36,984 nucleotides of DNA. It comes from an uncultured Bacteroides sp. (GTDB lineage: Bacteria; Bacteroidota; Bacteroidia; Bacteroidales; Bacteroidaceae). Made by a program: the position numbers and the translations under genes. Positions 1 to 7,649 of this stretch are shown here, piece by piece (position 1 is the stretch's first letter; every line of letters begins with the position of its first letter). The stretch spans positions 1 to 36,984 of the forward strand of contig CAAFUN010000157.1 in assembly GCA_900766195.1 (NCBI GenBank). The letters are read 5' to 3'. The notes under the pieces were generated by a model. The model ran no database searches. It was not told the DNA's origin and saw only the letters and a list, made by a program, of their open reading frames with translations.

Positions 1-2
1 AA

Positions 3-83
3 GATTGTGGCAAAGTATTTGTAGCTCATCTGAAAAATTATAGTAGCCCGTTACATATGGGCAGAAGATATTCTGACAAATAA
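3..83 (+). CDS. C-terminal tail of an unidentified gene, cut by window start
   Basis: A reading frame is open from the first bases and ends with TAA at 81-83, fifteen bases before grpE. The 26 visible residues end in HMGRRYSDK. This is too little to name a family. It is the only frame on the plus strand that stays open across this stretch, and its position just before grpE on the same strand suggests the end of the neighbouring upstream gene. An ATP-binding cassette protein is often found here in Bacteroides, but that is memory of gene order and is not shown by the residues. Confidence 0.4.
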   Translation, partial: DCGKVFVAHLKNYSSPLHMGRRYSDK

Positions 84-98
84 ATAATATAAAAAGAT

Positions 99-698
99 AT
101 GGATCCGAAAGAAAAAAGAAATTTCAGAGAGGAAGAAAAACTTCAAGACGAGCATCTTCAGAAAAAAGCGGAAGAGGCTTACTCAAATGATAGTGATGAT
201 GAAGTAAACTCTCCGAATGACGAAATACCCAATGAAGATGATTCTTTGGAAGAATTAGAAAAAGTAAACAAACAACTTCAAGAAGAAAAAGATAAATATC
301 TAAGGCTTTCTGCCGAGTTTGACAACTATCGCAAACGAACAATGAAAGAGAAAGCTGAACTGATATTAAATGGCAGTGAAAAAACAATCAGTAGTATCTT
401 TCCTATAGTAGACGATCTAGAACGTGCTATAAAAAACATGGAAACAGCTACGGATGTTGAAGCCATTAAAAAAGGTATCGAGCTTATTTACAGCAAATTC
501 ATAACGGTACTTGAACAAGATGGAGTGAAGATTATTGAGACTAAAGACAAGCCGCTGGATACTGATTTTCACGAAGCAATAGCTGTTATTCCAGCCCCTG
601 ACGAAGAACATAAAGGAAAGATCCTTGATTGTGTTCAAACCGGATACACCCTAAATGATAAAGTTATCCGTCATGCAAAAGTAGTAGTGGGAGAATAA
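99..698 (+). CDS. grpE: GrpE, nucleotide exchange factor of DnaK
   Basis: GrpE releases ADP from DnaK so that the Hsp70 cycle of protein folding can continue in the cytoplasm. The 199-residue protein has the family layout: a charged, disordered N-terminus (about 1-50), a long coiled coil (about 50-95, including LRLSAEFDNYRKR), the 'FPIVDDLERA' helix, and a C-terminal beta domain with the signature GYTLNDKVIRHAKVVV at the very end. The length is normal. ATG at 99 follows an A/T-rich leader, as is usual in this phylum. dnaJ starts ten bases after the stop, so the two are almost certainly one operon. No CIRCE or other heat-shock operator is obvious in the 98 bases upstream. Identification is firm. 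Confidence 0.97.
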   Translation: MDPKEKRNFREEEKLQDEHLQKKAEEAYSNDSDDEVNSPNDEIPNEDDSLEELEKVNKQLQEEKDKYLRLSAEFDNYRKRTMKEKAELILNGSEKTISSIFPIVDDLERAIKNMETATDVEAIKKGIELIYSKFITVLEQDGVKIIETKDKPLDTDFHEAIAVIPAPDEEHKGKILDCVQTGYTLNDKVIRHAKVVVGE

Positions 699-708
699 CA
701 CAAACAAT

Positions 709-1878
709 ATGGAGAAAAGAGATTACTATGAAGTGCTTGAAGTGGTTAAAACCGCTTCATCGGAAGAAATAAAAAAGGCATATAGAAAAAAAGCCATTGA
801 ATTTCATCCTGATAAAAACCCCGGCAATAAAGTAGCTGAAGAGAAATTTAAAGAGGCTGCAGAAGCCTACGAAGTGTTGAGTAATCCTGATAAACGCGCA
901 CGATATGATCAATTCGGTCATGCAGGAATGAGTGGTGCGGCAGGTAATGGAGGCCCATTTGGTGGTTTCGGCGAAAGCATGTCAATGGATGACATCTTCT
1001 CTATGTTCGGTGATATCTTCGGAGGTCACAGCGGGGGATTTGGCGGCTTCGGAGGTGGGTTTGGCGGTGGCAGTAGCCAACGCGCTCGCTACAGAGGAAG
1101 AGATCTTAGAGTAAAAGTCAAACTCACTCTAAAAGAGATCTCTACTGGCGTTGAGAAGAAGTTTAAGCTTAAAAAATATGTTCCATGTACGCATTGTCAT
1201 GGTACAGGGGCAGAAGGCACCGGCGGTTCCGAAACATGTCCTACTTGTAAAGGTAGCGGTTCGGTTATTCGTAATCAACAAACCATACTTGGCACAATGC
1301 AGACCAGGGCAACATGTCCCACTTGTGGTGGTGAAGGGAAAATTATCAAAAATAAATGCCATGAGTGTGCAGGAGAAGGTATCGTATATGGCGAAGAAGT
1401 AGTAACTGTTAAGATTCCGGCTGGCGTAGCCGAAGGTATGCAACTCTCCATGAGTGGAAAAGGGAATGCAGGAAAGCACAATGGAGTACCTGGAGATTTA
1501 CTTATCATGGTGGAAGAAGAGCCAGATAAGGAATTAATACGCGATGAGAATGATTTAATTTATAACTTATTGCTTAGTTTTCCTACTGCCGCACTAGGTG
1601 GTGCTGTAGAAGTACCAACTATAGATGGTAGAGTAAAAGTGAAAATAGAATCGGGTACACAACCGGGGAAAGTTTTGCGATTACGTGGCAAAGGTCTACC
1701 TAATGTCAATGGTTATGGCACTGGAGATTTATTGGTCAATATTAGTGTTTATGTGCCGGAAGCGTTAAATAAAGAAGAAAAAAATATATTGGAAAAGATG
1801 GAAGAATCTGAGAATTTTAAACCCAATATATCTATTAAAGAAAAGATATTCAGAAAATTCAGAACGCTGTTTGATTGA
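709..1878 (+). CDS. dnaJ: DnaJ, Hsp40 co-chaperone
   Basis: DnaJ delivers unfolded clients to DnaK and stimulates its ATPase. The 389-residue type I protein shows all domains in order: a J domain (about 1-70) with the essential HPD at residues 33-35, a Gly/Phe-rich linker (about 75-130), a zinc domain from about residue 160 with four CxxCxGxG repeats (CTHCHGTG, CPTCKGSG, CPTCGGEG, CHECAGEG), and the C-terminal substrate-binding and dimerisation domains. The length is close to the family norm. It is the second gene of the grpE-dnaJ pair. The stop at 1876-1878 is followed by a large hairpin at 1891-1965 that could end the transcript. Confidence 0.97.
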   Translation: MEKRDYYEVLEVVKTASSEEIKKAYRKKAIEFHPDKNPGNKVAEEKFKEAAEAYEVLSNPDKRARYDQFGHAGMSGAAGNGGPFGGFGESMSMDDIFSMFGDIFGGHSGGFGGFGGGFGGGSSQRARYRGRDLRVKVKLTLKEISTGVEKKFKLKKYVPCTHCHGTGAEGTGGSETCPTCKGSGSVIRNQQTILGTMQTRATCPTCGGEGKIIKNKCHECAGEGIVYGEEVVTVKIPAGVAEGMQLSMSGKGNAGKHNGVPGDLLIMVEEEPDKELIRDENDLIYNLLLSFPTAALGGAVEVPTIDGRVKVKIESGTQPGKVLRLRGKGLPNVNGYGTGDLLVNISVYVPEALNKEEKNILEKMEESENFKPNISIKEKIFRKFRTLFD

Positions 1879-1890
1879 CCTCATTTATCA

Positions 1891-1965
1891 ATCAAATATA
1901 AACGCTCTCCATATTCTTGCATATAGCAGTTATTGCGCAAGAGATGGAGAGCGTTTATATTTGAT
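1891..1965. repeat. Long, nearly perfect hairpin after dnaJ
   Basis: Bases 1891-1912 are exactly inverted at 1944-1965 (22 pairs, starting ATCAAATATAAACG). An inner stem TCTTGC/GCAAGA at 1915-1920 and 1937-1942 leaves a 16-base loop. It lies 12 bases after the dnaJ stop and has no long T-run on the plus side, so it may act as a bidirectional stem rather than a classic terminator. It could also stabilise the 3' end of the grpE-dnaJ mRNA. No coding sequence is credible in it. Confidence 0.75.
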
Positions 1966-1989
1966 GCTAATTCGTTGTTTTCTTTTATA

Positions 1990-2027
1990 AAAAAAGGTTG
2001 TACAAGTTTCTTTGTACAACCTTTTTT
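1990..2027 (-). terminator. Intrinsic terminator of the ffs-tRNA-Thr unit
   Basis: A 12-base stem (AAGGTTGTACAA / TTGTACAACCTT) is flanked on both sides by A/T runs. Read on the minus strand it ends in a long T-run just after the 3' end of tRNA-Thr. The symmetrical flanks mean it could also stop transcripts coming from dnaJ on the plus strand. Confidence 0.8.
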
Positions 2028-2032
2028 AGTAG

Positions 2033-2106
2033 AGCCTCTTGTCGGATTCGAACCAACGACCCCGAGATTACAAATCACGTGCTCTGGCCAACTGAGCTAA
2101 AGAGGC
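2033..2106 (-). tRNA. tRNA-Thr (anticodon UGU)
   Basis: The reverse complement folds as a cloverleaf: acceptor GCCTCTT/AAGAGGC, D-arm GCTC...GAGC, an anticodon arm with loop UUUGUAA giving anticodon UGU (reads ACA, threonine), and a T-arm with the invariant GGTTCGAATCC. The discriminator base is U and no CCA is encoded, as is usual in Bacteroidetes. The anticodon stem carries one U-U mismatch. It starts only four bases after the SRP RNA on the same strand, so both are probably cut from one precursor. Confidence 0.95.
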
Positions 2107-2110
2107 GGGT

Positions 2111-2206
2111 GGGTAAGCTATCTATATCGCGCCGCTACGACCGGCTACCTTTGCTGCGATCAAGCCCTGGAGGATTTGCCAGGAGCTGGCCGTATAGGAC
2201 TTACCC
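2111..2206 (-). ncRNA. ffs: Signal recognition particle RNA (4.5S-like, small bacterial type)
   Basis: The 96-base RNA forms one long hairpin: terminal stem GGGTAAG/CTTACCC, then CTATA/TATAG, GCC/GGC and CTGGC/GCCGG. At the tip it has the SRP core arrangement CAGG, ten bases, AGCA, then AAGGTA, matching the spacing of E. coli 4.5S RNA (CAGG-N10-AGCA-GCCAAGGCA). The ten bases between are GCTTGATCGC, so the usual GGAA tetraloop is absent. The RNA binds Ffh and targets membrane proteins to the translocon. A strong Bacteroides promoter lies just upstream on the minus strand. The call rests on the structure and the conserved blocks, not on a covariance search. Confidence 0.8.
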
Positions 2207-2219
2207 ATATTTGCGAGTG

Positions 2220-2249
2220 CAAAGGTAGTGAATATTATGAAACATGCAA
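2220..2249 (-). promoter_or_regulatory. Promoter of the ffs-tRNA-Thr unit
   Basis: On the minus strand there is a TTG (2247-2249), a 19-base spacer and TACCTTTG (2220-2227), an exact match to the Bacteroides -33/-7 pattern TTG...TAnnTTTG. The predicted start falls at or a few bases before the 5' end of the SRP RNA. Confidence 0.7.
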
Positions 2250-2311
2250 TACTTTGCTTATTCTTTTTTTAACTTTAACTAGAAAAAAGGTCCTTCAATC
2301 AATATTATTTT

Positions 2312-2319
2312 TACCTTTG
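2312..2319 (+). promoter_or_regulatory. Promoter -7 box before the DUF4199 gene
   Basis: TACCTTTG matches TAnnTTTG exactly and lies 24 bases before the ATG at 2344. No clear -33 TTG is present. It supports the 2344 start over any longer reading frame. Confidence 0.55.
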
Positions 2320-2343
2320 CACTATTATTCATTAAAACAAAAA

Positions 2344-2883
2344 ATGAAAGAAAACAGAGGTTACCTACAGCGCTATGCCATGCTTTTTGGCACTTATATG
2401 GGAGTTTTTTGGATCCTAAAGTTCATACTTTTCCCATTGGGTTTTACCATACCTTTTCTTTTATTTGTGTTTTTCGGGCTCACAATATGCGTTCCGTTTA
2501 TCGGTTATTATTATGTAAGGACATATCGCACACAAGTATGTGGTGGATATATTAGTTTCTTTCATGCATGGATATTCACACTATTCATGTATATGTTTGC
2601 TTCGTTATTTACAGCCATTGCCCATTACGTCTATTTTCGATATATTGATCAAGGATTTATATTTGACTCCTACAGCAATGTACTAAACAACATGCCCCCC
2701 GAAACAATTTCGGAGTTTGGCGAATACAGCAAACTATTTAAAGATACATTGAGCGTCATGCGTTCTATGACTCCTATAGATATCACGATGCAATTTATGT
2801 CACAAAATGTATTTTACGGTTCAATATTAGCAATCCCTACTGCATTGTTCGTAATGAAACGGAAAAAGAAAGAGCAAATCTGA
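2344..2883 (+). CDS. DUF4199 family membrane protein
   Basis: The 179-residue protein has four hydrophobic segments: about 10-30, 35-56, a segment in FFHAWIFTLFMYMFASLFTAI, and one near the C-terminus (YGSILAIPTALFVM). It ends in a basic KRKKKE tail. This matches the Bacteroidetes family DUF4199, whose function is unknown. The frame is open back to 2176, but that extension would run across the SRP RNA and the promoter, so ATG 2344 is chosen. It is followed after 55 bases by a glycosyltransferase on the same strand, a pairing I recall as common in Bacteroides, which suggests an envelope role. Confidence 0.8.
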   Translation: MKENRGYLQRYAMLFGTYMGVFWILKFILFPLGFTIPFLLFVFFGLTICVPFIGYYYVRTYRTQVCGGYISFFHAWIFTLFMYMFASLFTAIAHYVYFRYIDQGFIFDSYSNVLNNMPPETISEFGEYSKLFKDTLSVMRSMTPIDITMQFMSQNVFYGSILAIPTALFVMKRKKKEQI

Positions 2884-2938
2884 GCACAACGGTTTATATC
2901 CCGAATAGACAAATAATTGGAAATAAAAAGAAAGTATT

Positions 2939-3892
2939 ATGGATATATCAGTCATCGTCCCATTATATAACGAAGAAGAATCAATACCTGAGCTATATGC
3001 GTGGGTGGAACGAGTTATGAATGCCAATGGTTTTTCTTATGAAATAATCTTCATCAACGATGGAAGTACCGACCGTTCATGGGAAATAATAAAAGAACTG
3101 AAACAAAAGTCTGATAAGGTACATGGAATTAAGTTCCGACGTAATTATGGCAAATCACCGGCTTTGTACTGTGGCTTCGAACAAGCACAAGGAGATGTAG
3201 TTATTACAATGGATGCTGATTTACAAGACAGCCCTGATGAAATACCGGAGCTTTATCATATGATTACCAAAGACGGATATGATTTAGTATCCGGGTGGAA
3301 AAAGAAAAGATATGATCCGCTATCCAAAACATTGCCCACCAAACTTTTCAATGCTACCGCTAGAAGAGTGTCGGGCATACCCAATTTACATGATTTTAAT
3401 TGTGGATTGAAAGCCTATAAAAAAGAAGTTGTTAAAAATATCGAAGTATACGGTGAGATGCACCGCTATATACCTTATCTGGCAAAAAATGCCGGATTTA
3501 ATAAGATAGGAGAAAAAGAAGTTCAGCATCAGGCACGCAAATTTGGAAAGACTAAGTTTGGTGGTTGGAATCGTTTTTTTAATGGTTATCTGGACTTGAT
3601 ATCATTATGGTTTCTATCTAAGTTCGGTATAAAGCCCATGCATTTCTTTGGTCTATTGGGATCACTCACTTTCATACTTGGTTTTATTTCTGTTATCATT
3701 GTGGGGGCATCCAAACTATATAATATGTATAATGGTATGCCATATCGTCTTGTGACAGACTCTCCTTATTTTTATTTGTCGCTGACAGCCATGATAATTG
3801 GCACGCAGCTTTTTCTGGCCGGCTTTCTTGGAGAACTTATTACTCGTAATGCCCCCGAGCGCAATAATTACCAAATAGAAACAACTATCTAA
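2939..3892 (+). CDS. Family 2 glycosyltransferase (GtrB/DPM-like, membrane-anchored)
   Basis: This is a GT-A fold enzyme that should transfer a sugar from a nucleotide donor to a lipid carrier such as undecaprenyl phosphate at the inner membrane. The N-terminus SVIVPLYNEEESIPEL is the family start. FINDGSTDRSWE and MDADLQDSPDE (around residue 91) contain the donor- and metal-binding aspartates, and an RNYGKSPAL stretch follows. The C-terminal third has two membrane helices (about 235-262 and 278-302), as in GtrB and related polyisoprenyl-phosphate glycosyltransferases. At 317 residues the length is typical. The sugar cannot be told from sequence. It may share a transcript with the DUF4199 gene upstream. 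Confidence 0.9.
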   Translation: MDISVIVPLYNEEESIPELYAWVERVMNANGFSYEIIFINDGSTDRSWEIIKELKQKSDKVHGIKFRRNYGKSPALYCGFEQAQGDVVITMDADLQDSPDEIPELYHMITKDGYDLVSGWKKKRYDPLSKTLPTKLFNATARRVSGIPNLHDFNCGLKAYKKEVVKNIEVYGEMHRYIPYLAKNAGFNKIGEKEVQHQARKFGKTKFGGWNRFFNGYLDLISLWFLSKFGIKPMHFFGLLGSLTFILGFISVIIVGASKLYNMYNGMPYRLVTDSPYFYLSLTAMIIGTQLFLAGFLGELITRNAPERNNYQIETTI

Positions 3893-3921
3893 TCCAAACA
3901 AAAGTGGAAAGAAAAAGAAAT

Positions 3922-4410
3922 ATGAGGAATTTATTAAAGTTCATTGCCTTCGGATTAATAATCTATCCGTTAATGAACACAATCATCTCATGCAGTGAAG
4001 AGGAAGATTGCTCGGCAACGTCACGTCCCATGACTAATTGTTATCTTTATAAGATGGATAGAGCAACTCAGACCGTACTAAAGGACACACTCGATTCGCT
4101 CACTATAACCGCTTTGGGCACTGATTCAGTCATCATTAATAATCAAAAAAAAGTGCGTGACATTATTTTACCTTTGCGATATGCCAAAAATGTTACAGCG
4201 TTGGTATTTCACTACAGTAAAACCCAAAGAGACACTATCCTTATTCATCATACCAATACCCCCTATTTTGTATCAATGGATTGTGGATACCAAATGAAAC
4301 AAACGATTGATAGCATTTCTTTCAGTAGACATGCACTCGACTCAATTAATATAAAGAATTCTGAAGCAGGTATTTATGGCAAAGAGAATATTAAATTATT
4401 TTATAAGTAG
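3922..4410 (+). CDS. DUF6452-type lipoprotein
   Basis: From ATG 3922 the 162-residue product begins with a lipoprotein signal (hydrophobic stretch, then IISC with Cys24) followed by SEEEDCSATSRPM, and should sit on the outer membrane or periplasmic face. A GTG at 3904 would add six residues with no benefit to the signal. The DCS..TSRPM start and the beta-rich remainder fit the Bacteroidales family DUF6452 (function unknown). It overlaps the following DUF6048 gene by 35 bases, so the two are translated together. I recall this pair as recurrent in Bacteroides. The family name is from memory of that pairing and is moderately secure. Confidence 0.75.
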   Translation: MRNLLKFIAFGLIIYPLMNTIISCSEEEDCSATSRPMTNCYLYKMDRATQTVLKDTLDSLTITALGTDSVIINNQKKVRDIILPLRYAKNVTALVFHYSKTQRDTILIHHTNTPYFVSMDCGYQMKQTIDSISFSRHALDSINIKNSEAGIYGKENIKLFYK

Positions 4411-5152
4411 CCTAGCATTCTGCCTGCTCGCAATAATTCCGACTCACGCACAGGATGGGAGGCATTATGCATCTCCCAACCAACGTAGACAGGCAAATCA
4501 AAAGGATAAAAAGAAAAAAGTCCCCGAAATCGTTTATCCGTTATACAATGGAGTAAATGTAGGAGTTGATCTATTCGGAATTGGGAATAAAGTCTTAGGA
4601 GGAGACTTTCTCAGTTCAGAAGTAAGTGTCGATGTTAATCTTAAAAATCGTATTTTTCCTGTTGTAGAAATGGGATATGGTAAAACCGATAGCTGGAATG
4701 ATTATGGCACGCACTACAAAAGTTCTGCCCCCTATTTTCGCATAGGAATGGACTATAATGTGCTTTTTAAGAAAAACTTCAAGAACTATCTTTTTGTTGG
4801 GCTTCGTTACGCCACGACAAGCTTTAAATATGATATAGAAGCTTTGGATATAAATGATCCGGTATATGGTGGTAAAATAAACAATCCCAATCAAGAAGAT
4901 AATATTTTCGGAGGAAGCGTTCCTTTCAATCACAAAGGAATGAAAGGAAGCATGCAATGGTTTGAATTGTGTGGCGGTATACGCGCCCATATATGGAAAG
5001 ACCTCTATATGGGCTGGACTGTACGGTTTAAATACCGCACTTCATCTACAATGGATAACTATGGTAACCCGTGGTACATACCCGGTTACGGAAAATACTC
5101 TTCAAATACAATTGGCTTAACCTATACAGTAATTTATAAACTACCTTTATAA
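4376..5152 (+). CDS. DUF6048 family outer-membrane beta-barrel-like protein
   Basis: The 258-residue protein has a signal peptide (hydrophobic segment ending THAQ, about residue 26), a short basic linker and then alternating aromatic strands (YFRIGMDYNV, YLFVGLRYATTSF, GWTVRFKYRTS). It ends ...YTVIYKLPL, with the pattern of an eight-stranded outer-membrane barrel. This fits DUF6048, the usual neighbour of DUF6452. Its start lies inside the upstream gene (35-base overlap in another frame), which argues for translational coupling and a shared complex. No catalytic motif is visible. Confidence 0.75.
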   Translation: MAKRILNYFISSLAFCLLAIIPTHAQDGRHYASPNQRRQANQKDKKKKVPEIVYPLYNGVNVGVDLFGIGNKVLGGDFLSSEVSVDVNLKNRIFPVVEMGYGKTDSWNDYGTHYKSSAPYFRIGMDYNVLFKKNFKNYLFVGLRYATTSFKYDIEALDINDPVYGGKINNPNQEDNIFGGSVPFNHKGMKGSMQWFELCGGIRAHIWKDLYMGWTVRFKYRTSSTMDNYGNPWYIPGYGKYSSNTIGLTYTVIYKLPL

Positions 5153-5179
5153 TAAGAAATAAGACCGAAAAAGACGAGA

Positions 5180-5548
5180 CTATTTCATAAAGACAAAATA
5201 CACGGCTAATATTAAACAGACAAATGCGGCAATATGATTCCAATGTAAAGTTTCTCCTTTGAACAAGACCGTGGTAAATATTGTAAATATAATAAGAGTT
5301 ATTACTTCCTGAATCACCTTCAATTGCATTAGCGAAAAAGGTCCTCCATTGCCTATAAACCCAATACGGTTTGCCGGTATCTGAAAAGAATACTCAGCCA
5401 ATGCAATCAACCATGAGAATAAAATCACAGCATAAAGAGGCCAATTAGTAATGACTTTCATCTCCTGCAATTTTAAATGACCATACCATGCAAATGTCAT
5501 GAAAATATTGGAAACAATTAAAAACAAAATAGTATAAAAGCTTTTCAT
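5180..5548 (-). CDS. DUF486/DMT family small membrane protein
   Basis: The 122-residue protein has four hydrophobic helices (residues about 3-21, 36-53, 78-96 and 103-120). It carries the family sequences FMTFAWYGHLK near the N-terminus and IALAEYSFQIPANRIG in the second loop, the signature of the DUF486 group of the drug/metabolite transporter superfamily. Substrate unknown. It is convergent with DUF6048 (27-base gap, no clear terminator) and divergent from the TPR gene. A minus-strand TACTTTTG box at 5599-5606 is its likely promoter. Confidence 0.85.
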   Translation of the reverse strand: MKSFYTILFLIVSNIFMTFAWYGHLKLQEMKVITNWPLYAVILFSWLIALAEYSFQIPANRIGFIGNGGPFSLMQLKVIQEVITLIIFTIFTTVLFKGETLHWNHIAAFVCLILAVYFVFMK

Positions 5549-5598
5549 TTGAGTTATAATCGTTATATAGTGAATACTCCTGTCTAAAAAATCGGTTG

Positions 5599-5606
5599 CA
5601 AAAGTA
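5599..5606 (-). promoter_or_regulatory. -7 box for the DUF486 gene
   Basis: Minus-strand TACTTTTG matches TAnnTTTG and lies 50 bases before the ATG. No good -33 element is seen. Confidence 0.45.
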
Positions 5607-5679
5607 ATTGAAAAGAATGAATTAAAGAAGAATTAACATAATAGAATAATACCTCCTCGCATTATTCACAATTAATTTG

Positions 5680-5687
5680 TATTTTTG
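5680..5687 (+). promoter_or_regulatory. -7 box for the TPR/PD40 gene
   Basis: TATTTTTG matches TAnnTTTG. Transcription from it would start near 5694, leaving no leader for an ATG at 5697 and favouring the ATG at 5718. Confidence 0.45.
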
Positions 5688-5717
5688 GAAGATTAAATGA
5701 TGTTAGTCAGTTTATTT

Positions 5718-7148
5718 ATGAAGAAACAATGTCTTGTATTTATGTTGCTTCTCTCCTTTCTGTGTAGCCTATCGGCACAAACATTGGAAGAAGGGAAAAA
5801 CCTGTACGACAAAGGTGAGTATAACAAAGCCAAACCAGTATTTGCTAAATATCTCAAATCAAATCCATCTAACGGCAATTATAACCTATGGTATGGAGTC
5901 TGCTGTTTAAAAACAGGAGATAGTAATGAAGCTATTAAGTATTTGGAGATAGCTGTAAAAAAACGTATGTCCGAAGGCAAGCCTTATTTAGCCGAAGCTT
6001 ATAATGTTCAATACCGTTTTGAAGATGCAGTAAAATGCTATGAAGAATATATTGCTGAACTAAACAGACGTAAGAAGCCAACAACTGATCTGAATGTACT
6101 TTTAGATAAGGCAAAAAATAATCTCCGAATGCTAAAGGGAGTTGAACAAGTGAGTTTTATTGATAGCTTTGTAGTAGATAAACAGGAGTTTCTCAATGCA
6201 TATAAAATAAGCAAAGAATCGGGAACGCTTACAATGTATGACAACTTCTTCAACACGAATACAGGCAATCCTACAACTGTATATGAAACAGAAATAGGAA
6301 ATAAAATATATTATGGAGATAAGTTGGAAAACGGCAAACTGAACATCTTTACACGTAATAAGCTTGATGGGAAATGGGGAAGTCCGAGTCCGTTGCCAGA
6401 AGCAATAAACCATTCTTTAAATGCTAATTACCCCTACGTTTTAACGGATGGACTGACAATATATTATGCAGCCGAAGGAAAAGAGTCTATTGGAGGATAT
6501 GATATTTTTGTAACGCGTTATAATACAAATACCGACTCTTATCTAACTCCTGAAAATGTGGGAATGCCTTTTAATTCACCATACAACGACTATATGTTCG
6601 TTATAGATGAATTTAATAATCTGGGCTGGTTTGCATCAGACAGGTATCAACCCGAAGGTCGTGTATGTATCTATGTGTTTATTCCAAACGAAACGAAACT
6701 CGTATATAATTACGAAAGTTTAGAAATTCAGAAGCTTATCAACTTGGCAAAGATACATGCTATAAAAGAATCATGGACAGATAAATCCAGTGTAGCTAAC
6801 GCAAAAAAGCGTTTGCAACAGATTATAAACGAAAAGCCGCTAAATGAGCAAAAATATGATTTTGTATTTGTAATCAATGACCGACTGACATACCATCAGC
6901 TCAATGATTTTAAATCATCACAAGCCAAATCATTATTCGGTAAATACAGCCGCATGAACAATGATCTAAAAAAAAGACAGGAAGAGTTGGATAAGCTTCG
7001 TATGGTCTATTCGACTTCCACAGAAAATGAAAAGGCCAAGTTGACGCAAAGGATTTTATCATTAGAACAAAATGTAAATCAACTTACAGAAGATATTGAA
7101 CGCACTTTAATAGAGATACGGAACACTGAAATTCAAACCTTAAAATAA
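5718..7148 (+). CDS. Exported TPR and PD40 (WD40-like) repeat protein
   Basis: ATG 5718 gives a 476-residue protein with a clean signal peptide (MKKQCLVFMLLLSFLCSLSAQ). The ATG at 5697 would add seven residues before it and sits too close to the promoter. Residues about 22-120 are tetratricopeptide repeats (YDKGEYNKAKPVFAKYLKSN, GDSNEAIKYLEIAV). The middle carries PD40-type blades (NYPYVLTDGLTIYYAAEG..GGYDIFVTRYN, PYNDYMFVIDE..GWFASDR). The last 70 residues are a charged coiled coil. This resembles the repeat part of OmpA/PorE-like envelope proteins but has no OmpA domain. It is followed eight bases later by nfeD, so the three genes to floA are likely one transcript. Confidence 0.75.
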   Translation: MKKQCLVFMLLLSFLCSLSAQTLEEGKNLYDKGEYNKAKPVFAKYLKSNPSNGNYNLWYGVCCLKTGDSNEAIKYLEIAVKKRMSEGKPYLAEAYNVQYRFEDAVKCYEEYIAELNRRKKPTTDLNVLLDKAKNNLRMLKGVEQVSFIDSFVVDKQEFLNAYKISKESGTLTMYDNFFNTNTGNPTTVYETEIGNKIYYGDKLENGKLNIFTRNKLDGKWGSPSPLPEAINHSLNANYPYVLTDGLTIYYAAEGKESIGGYDIFVTRYNTNTDSYLTPENVGMPFNSPYNDYMFVIDEFNNLGWFASDRYQPEGRVCIYVFIPNETKLVYNYESLEIQKLINLAKIHAIKESWTDKSSVANAKKRLQQIINEKPLNEQKYDFVFVINDRLTYHQLNDFKSSQAKSLFGKYSRMNNDLKKRQEELDKLRMVYSTSTENEKAKLTQRILSLEQNVNQLTEDIERTLIEIRNTEIQTLK

Positions 7149-7156
7149 ATATCTAT

Positions 7157-7639
7157 ATGGGCATATTTATCCTCATACTGCTTATTGTTGCAGGAGTCAT
7201 TTTATTTCTGGTAGAGCTTTTCATTATTCCGGGCATCAGCATTGCAGGAATATTAGCTGGTGCTTGCATTCTATTTGCCAATTATTACGCCTTTACTAAT
7301 ATGGGAAATGTTGCAGGATTCATCACATTAGGTGTTTCGTGTGCAGCCTGTCTAGGTTCGCTGATATGGTTTATGCGTTCAAAAACATTGGATAAAATCG
7401 CCTTAAAAAAGAATATCACTTCAACAATAGGTCCAAGTGCCAGTGAAAAAGTTAAAACGGGCGATACAGGTATTGCGCTTACCAGACTTGCTTTAATCGG
7501 TAATGCCGAAATTAACGGGAAGATATTGGAAGTAAGATCTGCTGATGGTTTTTTAAATGAAAAAACACCTGTTGTAGTAACACGCATTACAGACGGAATT
7601 GTATTTGTAGAAAAGAAAAAATTAATTGATAACCCATAA
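7157..7639 (+). CDS. NfeD-like short membrane protein
   Basis: The 160-residue protein has three hydrophobic segments in its first 75 residues (FILILLIVAGVILFLVELF, ISIAGILAGACILF, FITLGVSCAACLGSLIWFM). Its soluble OB-fold domain has KTGDTGIALTRLALIGNAEI and the ending ITDGIVFVEKK. This is the short NfeD form without the ClpP-like protease domain. NfeD proteins partner with flotillins, and floA follows ten bases later. The family name is secure; the precise role in Bacteroides is inferred from that partnership. Confidence 0.85.
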   Translation: MGIFILILLIVAGVILFLVELFIIPGISIAGILAGACILFANYYAFTNMGNVAGFITLGVSCAACLGSLIWFMRSKTLDKIALKKNITSTIGPSASEKVKTGDTGIALTRLALIGNAEINGKILEVRSADGFLNEKTPVVVTRITDGIVFVEKKKLIDNP

Positions 7640-7649
7640 ATTATTTATC

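Noticed and set aside
932..1114. Second reading frame within the Gly/Phe region of dnaJ
   Set aside because: It is a shadow of the glycine-rich codons of dnaJ.
1881..2078. Minus-strand reading frame across the hairpin, terminator and tRNA
   Set aside because: Its sequence is explained by structured RNA signals, and no protein-like composition is seen.
2176..2343. N-terminal extension of the DUF4199 gene to 2176
   Set aside because: It would translate the start of the SRP RNA locus and its promoter in antisense; the -7 box at 2312-2319 and the family length favour ATG 2344.
7626..7649. TTG start for floA
   Set aside because: It lies inside nfeD and adds residues not expected in FloA; ATG 7650 fits the family.
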